This document shows positions 1-5,818 of a stretch of DNA of 49,859 nucleotides, piece by piece. This DNA comes from a virus, in IMG/VR virus record IMGVR_UViG_3300044695_004218, positions 1 through 49,859 of that record; one strand, written 5' to 3'. Every line of letters starts with the position of its first letter. Position 1 is the stretch's first letter. The notes below the pieces were generated by a model. That model saw nothing but the letters and a program-made list of their open reading frames with translations, was not told the origin of the DNA and ran no database searches. The position numbers were made by a program, and so were the translations under genes.

Positions 1-193
1 TCTTTGCTCCCCGCTTGAACTCGCGGGTCACTGTGTAGGCATCCCAGCCCGCATCGTATTCAACGCGCACTTGGTACCCGTTGGACACTGGCAGGACTAC
101 CCCAGTTTCGCTGTGCAGGACTCGCCCGCCGGAGACTGACAAAATGGTCATCATGCCGATTTGGCTCTTGATTGTTTCTGATACTTGGCTCAT
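1..193 (-). CDS. Small conserved phage protein, C-terminus off the window
   Basis: Leftward gene cut by the left edge; 64 residues are visible, starting MSQVSETIKSQIGMMTILSV. The ATG at 191-193 follows a strong purine-rich ribosome binding site (GGGGAGGG). The visible part has no membrane segment or catalytic motif. It is probably co-transcribed with the gene at 218-427 from the promoter-like motif at 449-469. The N-terminal pattern resembles small conserved genes of actinophage early regions; function unknown. Confidence 0.75.
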   Translation of the reverse strand, partial: MSQVSETIKSQIGMMTILSVSGGRVLHSETGVVLPVSNGYQVRVEYDAGWDAYTVTREFKRGAK

Positions 194-217
194 GTTTTCC
201 CTCCCCTTGTTGTTTGA

Positions 218-427
218 TTAGACGGTAGTAAAGGCCAGTGCAAAGTTGTCTGGACTGTAATACTGCACAAACAGAGGCATCTCTCGCACTCGCACTTCAA
301 TGCTCCCGTATTCATCCTCCGTTGCTGTGAACGCGGTGTTCACCTCAAATGTCTCAACAAACCGTTGCCCAGTTTTCGGGTGGACGGCTATTGCGGTGAC
401 GGGCTTTTTGTTGATTGCGATTTTCAT
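218..427 (-). CDS. Small hypothetical protein (69 aa)
   Basis: The start ATG lies 6-8 bases after GGGAGGG. It is the first gene downstream of the promoter-like motif at 449-469. The protein begins MKIAINKKPVTAIAVHP and looks like a compact beta-rich domain; no known family recognised. It probably forms a two-gene unit with the partial gene at the left edge. Confidence 0.75.
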   Translation of the reverse strand: MKIAINKKPVTAIAVHPKTGQRFVETFEVNTAFTATEDEYGSIEVRVREMPLFVQYYSPDNFALAFTTV

Positions 428-448
428 GTCTTCCCTCCCTTCGGTTCA

Positions 449-469
449 ATCGTACCACACCACTGTTAG
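449..469 (-). promoter_or_regulatory. Promoter-like motif copy 1
   Basis: On the minus strand reads CTAAC AGT GGTGTG G TA CGA T. It is the recurrent element of this genome: an extended -10 (TGTGGTANNNT) preceded by CTAAC. CCTGAC lies just upstream as a possible -35. It sits immediately after the stop of 473-1021 and 22 bases before the ATG of 218-427. Confidence 0.7.
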
Positions 470-472
470 TGG

Positions 473-1021
473 TCAGGCAACGGCTAACACTTTGCTAGGC
501 GCCACCTTGACCGCTCGGACTTTGACGCGCTTACCCCCAGCGTTGACCATCTTCAAGTTCAACTCAGCCATCTCGGTTTTCAGCAGTTTGTAAGCCTGAA
601 CCCCAGCGATTGCTTTGGTCAACTCCAAGTACGCGGTGTTGAACCCAGCGCCGTGAGCCCTATCAAACCAGTTCGTACCAGCCTTACGCTTGAAGGCGGT
701 GTGGTGCGCCAGTTCGTGGATAATCGTGGACTGGTGAAAACCGACTACCGTTTTCCCGTTCACAATCTTGGTAGTTGGGTAGAGGACAATCTTGCTCTGT
801 CCTCGGTAGTAAGAACCTAACGTGTTCCGGCTCTGTCTCGGAGAGACCGTGAACGTAGGCCATGAGCCCCAGTGAGTCTCTTTGATAGTAGTCGCGGGAT
901 GCTCCAACAGGACAGCGCGAAATCGCTTACTGGCCTTGATGCGTTTTAGTTCCTTGCTCAACCCGTTCAACGGGATGAACTTCTCTTCGGCAGACTTGCC
1001 ACAGTATGAAATCTTAGGCAT
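473..1021 (-). CDS. Putative zinc metallopeptidase (HELAHH)
   Basis: 182 residues. HELAHH at residues 102-107 fits an HExxH zinc site, and a downstream HGAGF (H123) could supply a further ligand. This layout resembles small metallopeptidase-like proteins of actinobacteria and their phages. The C-terminus is basic and helical. The start follows GGGGAGGTACC. The gene lies 12 bases downstream of 1034-1315 and is probably transcribed with it from the motif at 1338-1358. The substrate is unknown; the fold assignment rests on the motif alone. Confidence 0.75.
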   Translation of the reverse strand: MPKISYCGKSAEEKFIPLNGLSKELKRIKASKRFRAVLLEHPATTIKETHWGSWPTFTVSPRQSRNTLGSYYRGQSKIVLYPTTKIVNGKTVVGFHQSTIIHELAHHTAFKRKAGTNWFDRAHGAGFNTAYLELTKAIAGVQAYKLLKTEMAELNLKMVNAGGKRVKVRAVKVAPSKVLAVA

Positions 1022-1033
1022 TGGTACCTCCCC

Positions 1034-1315
1034 TTATTCGGTCAACGCTCCAGAGTGAGCGACGATGTGTCCGACTGCTTCACCGAAAGTCCTGAACCAG
1101 CCCTTTTTCCAGTGGTCACCCGTGTAGGTGGCGCTGGTGATTACAGCCTCAAAGCCAGTCGCAGTTTCGTGAAATCCTTCAGCGCCACTGGCTGGGGTGA
1201 CCGTGCCAATCTCGTCAATCTTGGACGAGGTGATTACGACGTTCTCGGTGAAGCCGTGTTCAACGTAAACCGTGGTCACGACACCGGACTTGGTGAACTT
1301 GATTGTCTTTTCCAT
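1034..1315 (-). CDS. Small hypothetical protein (93 aa)
   Basis: First gene behind the motif at 1338-1358, with GGGAGGGAAGAC directly before the ATG. Sequence starts MEKTIKFTKSGVVTTVYVEH and appears beta-rich and soluble. No recognised domain. Promoter and ribosome binding site support it as a real gene. Confidence 0.75.
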   Translation of the reverse strand: MEKTIKFTKSGVVTTVYVEHGFTENVVITSSKIDEIGTVTPASGAEGFHETATGFEAVITSATYTGDHWKKGWFRTFGEAVGHIVAHSGALTE

Positions 1316-1337
1316 GTCTTCCCTCCCTTTCGGTTTT

Positions 1338-1358
1338 AGGATACCACACCTTGGTTAG
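1338..1358 (-). promoter_or_regulatory. Promoter-like motif copy 2
   Basis: Minus strand CTAAC CAA GGTGTG G TA TCC T, with TCTGAC upstream as a -35 candidate. It drives 1034-1315 and probably 473-1021. It lies directly behind the stop of 1362-1526. Confidence 0.7.
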
Positions 1359-1361
1359 TGG

Positions 1362-1526
1362 TCAGACAGCGGGGGCTGGTTCAGCCACCTTCACCACAAT
1401 CTTGGAAACGGTGTAGGGCGTAAACGAGGCCGAGCCGAAAGCGAAAGCCTCAGCCTTCGTAGCGAACTCAAACGGGATGACACCCTTGCCTTTGATTTCA
1501 ACGGTGTAAACGTATTTGTAAGTCAT
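1362..1526 (-). CDS. Small hypothetical protein (54 aa)
   Basis: Begins MTYKYVYTVEIKGKG. I chose the ATG at 1526 because GGAGGGAGGTGAGAAC precedes it; an in-frame upstream start would place the ribosome binding site inside the gene. Single gene between two promoter motifs. The sequence predicts a small alpha/beta domain; function unknown. Confidence 0.7.
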   Translation of the reverse strand: MTYKYVYTVEIKGKGVIPFEFATKAEAFAFGSASFTPYTVSKIVVKVAEPAPAV

Positions 1527-1551
1527 GTTCTCACCTCCCTCCAACACCCTT

Positions 1552-1572
1552 AGGGTAGCACACCACGGTTAG
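1552..1572 (-). promoter_or_regulatory. Promoter-like motif copy 3 (leftward half of a divergent pair)
   Basis: Minus strand CTAAC CGT GGTGTG C TA CCC T, 25 bases before the ATG of 1362-1526. It is back-to-back with the rightward copy at 1600-1620. Confidence 0.7.
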
Positions 1573-1574
1573 GC

Positions 1575-1594
1575 GTTAGAGGGGGGGGTCTAAC
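1575..1594. repeat. Inverted repeat GTTAGA-G8-TCTAAC between divergent promoters
   Basis: GTTAGA (1575-1580) and TCTAAC (1589-1594) are perfect inverted arms around a run of eight G. The element sits exactly between the two divergent motif copies and includes their possible -35 regions. It could be an operator or a simple by-product of facing -35 sequences. Confidence 0.5.
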
Positions 1595-1599
1595 AGTCC

Positions 1600-1620
1600 C
1601 TAACTACGGTGTGCTATCCT
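1600..1620 (+). promoter_or_regulatory. Promoter-like motif copy 4 (rightward half of the divergent pair)
   Basis: CTAAC TAC GGTGTG C TA TCC T, 24 bases upstream of the ATG at 1645. TCTAAC lies upstream in the -35 region. Confidence 0.7.
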
Positions 1621-1644
1621 TCAGATGTCAGAGAGGGAGGCAAC

Positions 1645-2055
1645 ATGACAACCAAGACAACCGCCACTGCACAAAAGTGGCAAGCGCTCCACGAAAAGGC
1701 GCATCAGGCGGGCATCACCGCAGCGCTGGCAAAAGTCCCGACACCAATGATTGTCGGAACACCAACCCGCCCGTTCGGTAATGACATTGACTACACCGAA
1801 CAGACCTACATCGTCCCGAGCGGAACGTGTGGGTTCGCTTGGGTCTGGACTACGGGGCGAGGCTTCGGAGGGTGGCTGTTGAAAAACGGTCACGCTAAGT
1901 ACCACTACGGAGGCGGTGTAAGTGTGTGGATTGGAGGCCAACACCCAGTGCTGAACACCCAGTCCATGGAAATCAAAGAGGCTTACGCCGATGCTTACGC
2001 GCAAGTGTGTCAGCAGGCTGGAGTCAAGGCTTACGGTCAGTCACGGATGGACTGA
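1645..2055 (+). CDS. Hypothetical protein (136 aa), first rightward gene
   Basis: Start at 1645 (MTTKTTATAQKWQALHEKA), chosen because GAGAGGGAGG lies just before it; the longer in-frame start at 1609 lies inside the promoter. It has a helical N-terminus followed by a glycine- and aromatic-rich region (GRGFGGWLLKNGHAKYHYGGG) and a helical end. Looks like a conserved actinophage accessory protein; no enzymatic motif recognised. Confidence 0.7.
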   Translation: MTTKTTATAQKWQALHEKAHQAGITAALAKVPTPMIVGTPTRPFGNDIDYTEQTYIVPSGTCGFAWVWTTGRGFGGWLLKNGHAKYHYGGGVSVWIGGQHPVLNTQSMEIKEAYADAYAQVCQQAGVKAYGQSRMD

Positions 2056-2088
2056 CCAGTAAGTAATCAAAGGGGTAGTGTCAAGCCC

Positions 2089-2109
2089 CTAACCACGGTG
2101 TGGTACGAT
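2089..2109 (+). promoter_or_regulatory. Promoter-like motif copy 5
   Basis: CTAAC CAC GGTGTG G TA CGA T. The core ACCAC-GGT-GTGGT is a perfect palindrome in this copy. AGGGG (2071-2075) and CCCCT (2086-2090) could form a short hairpin just upstream. It drives 2135-2284 and probably 2294-2527. Confidence 0.75.
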
Positions 2110-2134
2110 TTGATTGAAAGAGAGGGGAGGGAAC

Positions 2135-2284
2135 ATGGCAAAGTTTACGGGAACCCACGCGAAGCAAACAGTAGCGACCGTGGAAGCGATTGAAAAACTC
2201 AGTGCGCTTATCGCTGAGCAACAAAAAGTAATCACCGCGCTTGCAGAGGCGATTGCGGGAGAAGTTGAGTATTACGGCATCTAA
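2135..2284 (+). CDS. Small hypothetical protein (49 aa)
   Basis: Begins MAKFTGTHAKQTVATVEAIE and ends EVEYYGI; mostly one amphipathic helix (EKLSALIAEQQKVITALAEA) that could form a coiled coil. GAGAGGGGAGGGAAC precedes the ATG and the promoter motif lies 26 bases upstream, so this short gene is well supported. It is followed 9 bases later by 2294-2527. Confidence 0.7.
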   Translation: MAKFTGTHAKQTVATVEAIEKLSALIAEQQKVITALAEAIAGEVEYYGI

Positions 2285-2293
2285 GGGGAAAAC

Positions 2294-2527
2294 ATGAACA
2301 AACACATTGTGACCCACGCAGACGGAGTGACCAGCGAGCGCAACAGCAAAACCCACATCTACACTCACGCAGTTGTAGTCGGTGGAGATTGCGGTTATGT
2401 AGTCCGCTGGGCTGGTAGCGAAAAACTCGCTAAGAGGGCTTTGTCAGATGAAAAGAAATACACCAGCGCACCCCTGCACATCGTTGAGGTGACCTTGCTG
2501 GAAAGCACGCCTGAGCCTAGCGCCTAA
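2294..2527 (+). CDS. Hypothetical protein (77 aa)
   Basis: Starts MNKHIVTHADGVTSERNSKTH after AGGGGAAAAC. Likely second gene of the unit driven from 2089-2109. The body (YTHAVVVGGDCGYVVRWAGS) looks like a small beta sheet domain. Its stop overlaps the start of the next promoter motif at 2524. No family recognised. Confidence 0.7.
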   Translation: MNKHIVTHADGVTSERNSKTHIYTHAVVVGGDCGYVVRWAGSEKLAKRALSDEKKYTSAPLHIVEVTLLESTPEPSA

Positions 2528-2544
2528 CCACGGTGTGGTATCAT
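2524..2544 (+). promoter_or_regulatory. Promoter-like motif copy 6
   Basis: CTAAC CAC GGTGTG G TA TCA T, 23 bases before the ATG at 2568. It overlaps the stop codon of the previous gene. Confidence 0.75.
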
Positions 2545-2567
2545 AAGACCGGAGGGAGAGAGAGAAA

Positions 2568-2873
2568 ATGAAAAACATGTTTCCAGCAGGGTTCACTGAC
2601 AAAAAGCCTTTCAAGGGCGTAGATGTGACCCGAGTATCGCTGGTCAGCACCAGCCTAAAATCGGCAATCATCGCCAAGGTAGTGAAAACCAAGGGTGAAG
2701 TTAGCGAAATCCACGTTGACACTTACTACCCCCACGGTGTGTACCGCGAGGTGTTCACCAAAACGTGGGTAGATGACCCCAGCACCAACTATGTCGGATA
2801 CAGCAACGGTGAGTCCCGACTGCGTATCGGTGTGGCGCTGGACTACACAGACCCCTACTACTCCATTGTGTGA
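2568..2873 (+). CDS. Hypothetical protein (101 aa)
   Basis: ATG after GGAGGGAGAGAGAGAAA. Begins MKNMFPAGFTDKKPFKGVDVTR; probably a mixed alpha/beta soluble protein with an acidic, aromatic C-terminus (YTDPYYSIV). Followed after 6 bases by the papain-like candidate at 2880, so the two are likely co-expressed. Function unknown. Confidence 0.7.
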   Translation: MKNMFPAGFTDKKPFKGVDVTRVSLVSTSLKSAIIAKVVKTKGEVSEIHVDTYYPHGVYREVFTKTWVDDPSTNYVGYSNGESRLRIGVALDYTDPYYSIV

Positions 2874-2879
2874 GGGCCG

Positions 2880-3320
2880 ATGCTGACCGAACTGGTTGAG
2901 CGCTGGTGCAGTGGCAACACTGACCTAGCCGTGCCATCTCACGCTTGGGGCAAGTGCGCCATAGCCTCTGAGAAACTGGCTGAGTTCTTGCGTTCTGAGG
3001 GTGTTGAGGCTAGTCAAATCAGGATGACTGGTTTGGACTATCCGCGCCGTGAGCATTGGGCGGTTTGGGTGGAGGCTGAAGAGGTCGTCATTGACGTTAC
3101 GGCTCGCCAGTTCAACCCCTTGGTTGAGTTTCCGTTGGTTCGGGGGCTCTGGGAGTGGGGTGACGAGGGCTGTGAGTGGCTTGTGGACGGTTTACGGCTG
3201 GATTGCTTCCCTTTCCATAGGGTCTTGGATGTTGAGCCCCTGTGGAGCGAACAGCACGTTCGTGAGGACATTGAGTCTGGGGAAATGGTGTATCCGAGCG
3301 AGTCGCTGACAGGCCCCTAA
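2880..3320 (+). CDS. Putative papain/transglutaminase-like cysteine protein
   Basis: 146 residues. C26 in GKCAIAS, H59 in REHWAVWV and D72 in VIDVTARQF have the order and spacing of a Cys-His-Asp triad. The run 'HW-V-V ... iDvTarQF' is typical of papain-fold or transglutaminase-like domains, including some deamidating toxins. It could be a small peptidase, a deamidase or a transferase that modifies a host protein early in infection. The family is inferred from motif spacing only. Translation is probably coupled to 2568-2873; the start context is weak (GAGGGCCG). Confidence 0.6.
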   Translation: MLTELVERWCSGNTDLAVPSHAWGKCAIASEKLAEFLRSEGVEASQIRMTGLDYPRREHWAVWVEAEEVVIDVTARQFNPLVEFPLVRGLWEWGDEGCEWLVDGLRLDCFPFHRVLDVEPLWSEQHVREDIESGEMVYPSESLTGP

Positions 3321-3337
3321 CCATGGTGTGGTATGCT
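3317..3337 (+). promoter_or_regulatory. Promoter-like motif copy 7
   Basis: CTAAC CAT GGTGTG G TA TGC T, with CTGACA just upstream as a -35 candidate. The ATG follows at 3362. Confidence 0.75.
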
Positions 3338-3361
3338 TCAACTGAAAGGAAGGGGAGGGAC

Positions 3362-3796
3362 ATGGAAAAGAAAATGTTCACGGTTCCCGTTTTTGGCGGA
3401 GAACAAATCGCGGTCAGAGTACCGCCACATGCAGAAGGCTCTGAAGCGGTTGGCTTCTACGAGAAGTTTACCATTGGTGAGTCCTACGGGGTCATCAGCA
3501 AGGCAGTCGGTGGATACATTGAGTGCGTGAGTTTGCCCTCGGTCGGCATTGACATGTGGGTGGACGAAGAGGGCAAGTTGGCTGAAGTCGGTTATGTCAA
3601 CGCCTTCGGCACCATCTTGATGCAGGAAGAATACGGAACTGACTTGAACGGCCCCTTGGTTGACATCGTGGTCGGGACGGTCATCTTCACTGGTGGCACT
3701 GATGAAGAGGGCGAGACCTTGGGTTTGAGCCCCGAGCAGGTGGAGTTCTTGGAAGCAAAGTTGCACGAGGTTGAAGAATACTTCGTGTCCTACTGA
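3362..3796 (+). CDS. DUF3846-like protein
   Basis: 144 residues from the ATG at 3362 (AGGGGAGGGAC before it). The region YGVISKAVGGYIECVSL, then MWVDEEGKL, and IVVGTVIFTGGTDEEGETLGL follows the pattern of the DUF3846 family common in phages and mobile elements. Family members are small and of unknown biochemical function. The C-terminus is an acidic amphipathic helix. Monocistronic, between two promoter motifs. Confidence 0.75.
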   Translation: MEKKMFTVPVFGGEQIAVRVPPHAEGSEAVGFYEKFTIGESYGVISKAVGGYIECVSLPSVGIDMWVDEEGKLAEVGYVNAFGTILMQEEYGTDLNGPLVDIVVGTVIFTGGTDEEGETLGLSPEQVEFLEAKLHEVEEYFVSY

Positions 3797-3800
3797 CTTG

Positions 3801-3821
3801 CTAACCACGGTGTGGTATGCT
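3801..3821 (+). promoter_or_regulatory. Promoter-like motif copy 8
   Basis: CTAAC CAC GGTGTG G TA TGC T. The transcribed leader (TTACACCGTAAGG) is nearly the same as at 27853 and 46865, so conservation extends past the -10. CTGACT lies upstream as a -35 candidate. Confidence 0.75.
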
Positions 3822-3853
3822 TACACCGTAAGGGAGAGAGAGGAGGTGGAAGC

Positions 3854-4087
3854 ATGAGTTACAAATACGGAGTCAACCAAGGGTATGGCACCGAGCGGGT
3901 GACCAAAAGTGCCATCAAGAAGAAGTCAACAGAGTTGCGTTACCAGTTGCAACTACTCGCTCAGGCCCTAGAGGCTGAAAACTGGGAACTGGTTCAATAC
4001 TACGGGGAGTGCGCCCAAACGCTGGGGGCAGACCTTGGCTTTGAGACCAATGCGCTTGCCAGCGCAAACCCTTGGTCTCTCCCCTAA
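3854..4087 (+). CDS. Small hypothetical protein (77 aa)
   Basis: Start MSYKYGVNQGYGTERVTK after an excellent site, AGGAGGTGGAAGC. A helical region (ELRYQLQLLAQALEAENWELV) resembles a two-helix bundle and may mediate oligomerisation. Single gene behind motif copy 8. No family recognised. Confidence 0.7.
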   Translation: MSYKYGVNQGYGTERVTKSAIKKKSTELRYQLQLLAQALEAENWELVQYYGECAQTLGADLGFETNALASANPWSLP

Positions 4088-4104
4088 CCATGGTGTGGTA
4101 CAAT
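4084..4104 (+). promoter_or_regulatory. Promoter-like motif copy 9
   Basis: CTAAC CAT GGTGTG G TA CAA T, overlapping the previous stop codon. The next ATG is at 4133. Confidence 0.75.
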
Positions 4105-4132
4105 AGAACTGAAGGAAAGGGAGGGAAACAAA

Positions 4133-4558
4133 ATGGGAAACCGAGCAGTAATCGCCTTCGGCACCAAGCCGGAGTCACCAGCAGTTTATGTCCACTGGAA
4201 CGGTGGATTTGAGAGTGTCCAAGCGTTCCTTGAAGTAGCGTCCGTGTGGGGCTACTCAGGATTGCTCAGCAAGTACGAGCAGGCCGAGGGTGTCGCCAAG
4301 GTCATCCAAAACTTCTTCGGAGAAACCACAAAGGTTGATGTGGGGGTTCTGGAAGAACTGGACACCGACAACGGAGACAACGGGACGTACTACGTTGAGA
4401 CTCAGACAGGGCACTTTGCGGTAGTTGAGCGCTCCGGCAGGGTGAACGGGGTTCTCCCCAAGGACTACTCCACCTTGCCCTTCAGTCAGGAATACTACGA
4501 GAACGTGGTTGCACAGGTTGGCGATGCCCAGCCCGTGCCTCGTGGAAACTGCGACTAA
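4133..4558 (+). CDS. Conserved phage protein of unknown function (141 aa)
   Basis: Starts MGNRAVIAFGTKPESPAVYVHWNGG. The N-terminal signature 'NRAvI.F.......vY.HWnGG' recurs in actinophage proteins of unknown function, to my recollection. The middle is helical and the C-terminus mixed. GGAAAGGGAGGGAAAC precedes the ATG. Monocistronic between motif copies 9 and 10. Confidence 0.7.
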   Translation: MGNRAVIAFGTKPESPAVYVHWNGGFESVQAFLEVASVWGYSGLLSKYEQAEGVAKVIQNFFGETTKVDVGVLEELDTDNGDNGTYYVETQTGHFAVVERSGRVNGVLPKDYSTLPFSQEYYENVVAQVGDAQPVPRGNCD

Positions 4559-4570
4559 ATCCACTACCCC

Positions 4571-4591
4571 CTAACACCAGTGTGCTACGGT
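4571..4591 (+). promoter_or_regulatory. Promoter-like motif copy 10 (diverged)
   Basis: CTAAC ACC AGTGTG C TA CGG T. One change in the otherwise invariant GGTGTG. A run of C lies just upstream. It serves 4626-4895. Confidence 0.6.
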
Positions 4592-4625
4592 TGGGGGGTA
4601 TCTGGCACCCAATGGAAGGCAAACC

Positions 4626-4895
4626 ATGATTGACCCAGAACACTTCCTCACCCCCAAAGGCAACTACGGGCACTGCACCTGCGGATGGGAAGGACTAGCA
4701 ACAGACATCCACGCCCAACAACACGGCATGTGCGGAGAGTGCTGGGGCTCAGGAGCCTCACCCTACTGGCTAGACGGTGGACAAACCTTTTGCAGGGCTT
4801 GTGGTGGAGACGGCTCAGCCGTAACCCAACGACAACGCGAACTGCTCATCTCACAACTGGAACAACAACTAGAGGGGCAACCAGATGCTACTTAG
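4626..4895 (+). CDS. Small zinc-finger protein, DnaJ-like CxxCxGxG pattern
   Basis: 89 residues. CTCGWEG near residue 20, then CGECWGSG and CRACGGDG form CxxC pairs spaced like a DnaJ-type zinc finger. The C-terminus is a Gln/Glu-rich helix (QRQRELLISQLEQQLEGQ). Likely a zinc-stabilised adaptor or nucleic-acid binding protein; no partner is evident. It is the last clear gene of the rightward array. Confidence 0.65.
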   Translation: MIDPEHFLTPKGNYGHCTCGWEGLATDIHAQQHGMCGECWGSGASPYWLDGGQTFCRACGGDGSAVTQRQRELLISQLEQQLEGQPDAT

Positions 4896-4980
4896 AAGCA
4901 TTGTGCGAACCATGTTCGCGCTCACACTCATCGCATTTGTTCTGTTCGCCATGAGCATCGCTGGGGGCGGGTCGTACTGA
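4885..4980 (+). CDS. Possible 31-aa membrane peptide
   Basis: Begins MLLRSIVRTMFALTLIAF and is almost all one hydrophobic helix preceded by two arginines. GAGGGGCAACC lies before the ATG and it overlaps the end of the previous gene by 11 bases, which fits translational coupling. Against it, it overlaps the 3' end of the convergent gene at 4888-5178 almost completely. Confidence 0.35.
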   Translation: MLLRSIVRTMFALTLIAFVLFAMSIAGGGSY

Positions 4981-5178
4981 CCCCTTCACAGCGTTATGCA
5001 CATAAATGAACGCATAACAGCAACACAAAGCCAAAATCCCCCACTGCCTAGTCAGCGCACCCCACAAAATCCACAGCCCCTCCATGCCGAAACACCAATA
5101 CCAGCCGAACTTGGGTCTGCGGGTAACCAACCAAATCCCAAAAATGCTCCCGAGCGCGAGCGCAAAAGACCACCACAT
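4888..5178 (-). CDS. Small membrane protein (96 aa)
   Basis: Two to three hydrophobic segments (about residues 3-18, 25-45 and 46-63) rich in Trp and Cys, then a charged Cys/His tail (KCDECEREHGSH). This suggests an inner-membrane protein with a cytoplasmic end. It is the last gene of the leftward run from 5809, 11 bases after 5190-5372, with AGGG before the ATG. The role is unknown. Convergent with the rightward array. Confidence 0.55.
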   Translation of the reverse strand: MWWSFALALGSIFGIWLVTRRPKFGWYWCFGMEGLWILWGALTRQWGILALCCCYAFIYVHNAVKGSVRPAPSDAHGEQNKCDECEREHGSHNASK

Positions 5179-5189
5179 GACGACCAGCC

Positions 5190-5372
5190 CTAAAACTGGC
5201 TAGGCGTGGTTCCGCCGTTCAAGATGATGACAGGGTTCTTACGGGCCTTCCCCTTGGAAGCCGACAAGCGGACGTCAATCTGCTCGTAAGGGATTGCTTC
5301 CAGCATCGCAGAGAACTCTGGGGACAACAGTTGCTCAATCCACTGTTGAATAATCGGGGGATGCTCGCTCAC
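5190..5372 (-). CDS. Hypothetical protein (60 aa)
   Basis: Starts MSEHPPIIQQWIEQLLSPEF; ATGA overlap with the upstream gene's stop. The N-terminal half is helical and the C-terminal half basic. No known family. The tight overlap supports it. Confidence 0.6.
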   Translation of the reverse strand: MSEHPPIIQQWIEQLLSPEFSAMLEAIPYEQIDVRLSASKGKARKNPVIILNGGTTPSQF

Positions 5373-5575
5373 AGAACCGCCAACTCTTCATAATCAAGCA
5401 AGGTCAAATCGCTGTCGCCCAACAAAACTTTTCTCAAAAAGTAGTTACTCAAATCTGGTTCCCACTTTTCAGCAACCATACGGTCAACTACAACAGTTTC
5501 GCGGGTGTAACGCAACAACACGGGCACAAAGTTTGGAACCCCTGACCTTCGGTACAGAAAGTATTCGGTATCCAT
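5369..5575 (-). CDS. Hypothetical protein (68 aa), paralogue of 5600-5809
   Basis: Begins MDTEYFLYRRSGVPNFVP. It shares layout with the next protein: an N-terminal 'YF..R', a central charged strand-helix, and 'kiLfG/kvLLGD' near the C-terminus. Suggests tandem duplication. The ribosome binding site is weak. Function unknown. Confidence 0.6.
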   Translation of the reverse strand: MDTEYFLYRRSGVPNFVPVLLRYTRETVVVDRMVAEKWEPDLSNYFLRKVLLGDSDLTLLDYEELAVL

Positions 5576-5599
5576 GGGAACAGATTACACCGCTAGGGC

Positions 5600-5809
5600 C
5601 TAAGTACCGGCTACGTCAGCAGTGATTTCTTCCAACCATTGTCCGCCAAAGAGGATTTTTTCAGTCCAGTAATCATCGTCCTGTTGACTGGCCTTGGTGT
5701 AAACACCGTTGACTAACTCTTCAATCTGCATCAAATCAAGGTTCCAGCGCAAGCGTGTAGTTACCGCGCTGTCACCCTCGGGGCGGTTCACAAAATAGCG
5801 TGCCTTCAT
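5600..5809 (-). CDS. Hypothetical protein (69 aa), paralogue of 5369-5575
   Basis: Begins MKARYFVNRPEGDSAVTTRL after GAGGAGTT. It lies 9 bases downstream of the giant protein at 5819-9223, so it is likely part of that operon. The patterns YF..R and TEKILFGGQW match its neighbour. Small proteins directly behind an effector gene could be accessory or protective factors, but nothing in the sequence shows this. Confidence 0.65.
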   Translation of the reverse strand: MKARYFVNRPEGDSAVTTRLRWNLDLMQIEELVNGVYTKASQQDDDYWTEKILFGGQWLEEITADVAGT

Positions 5810-5818
5810 AACTCCTCT

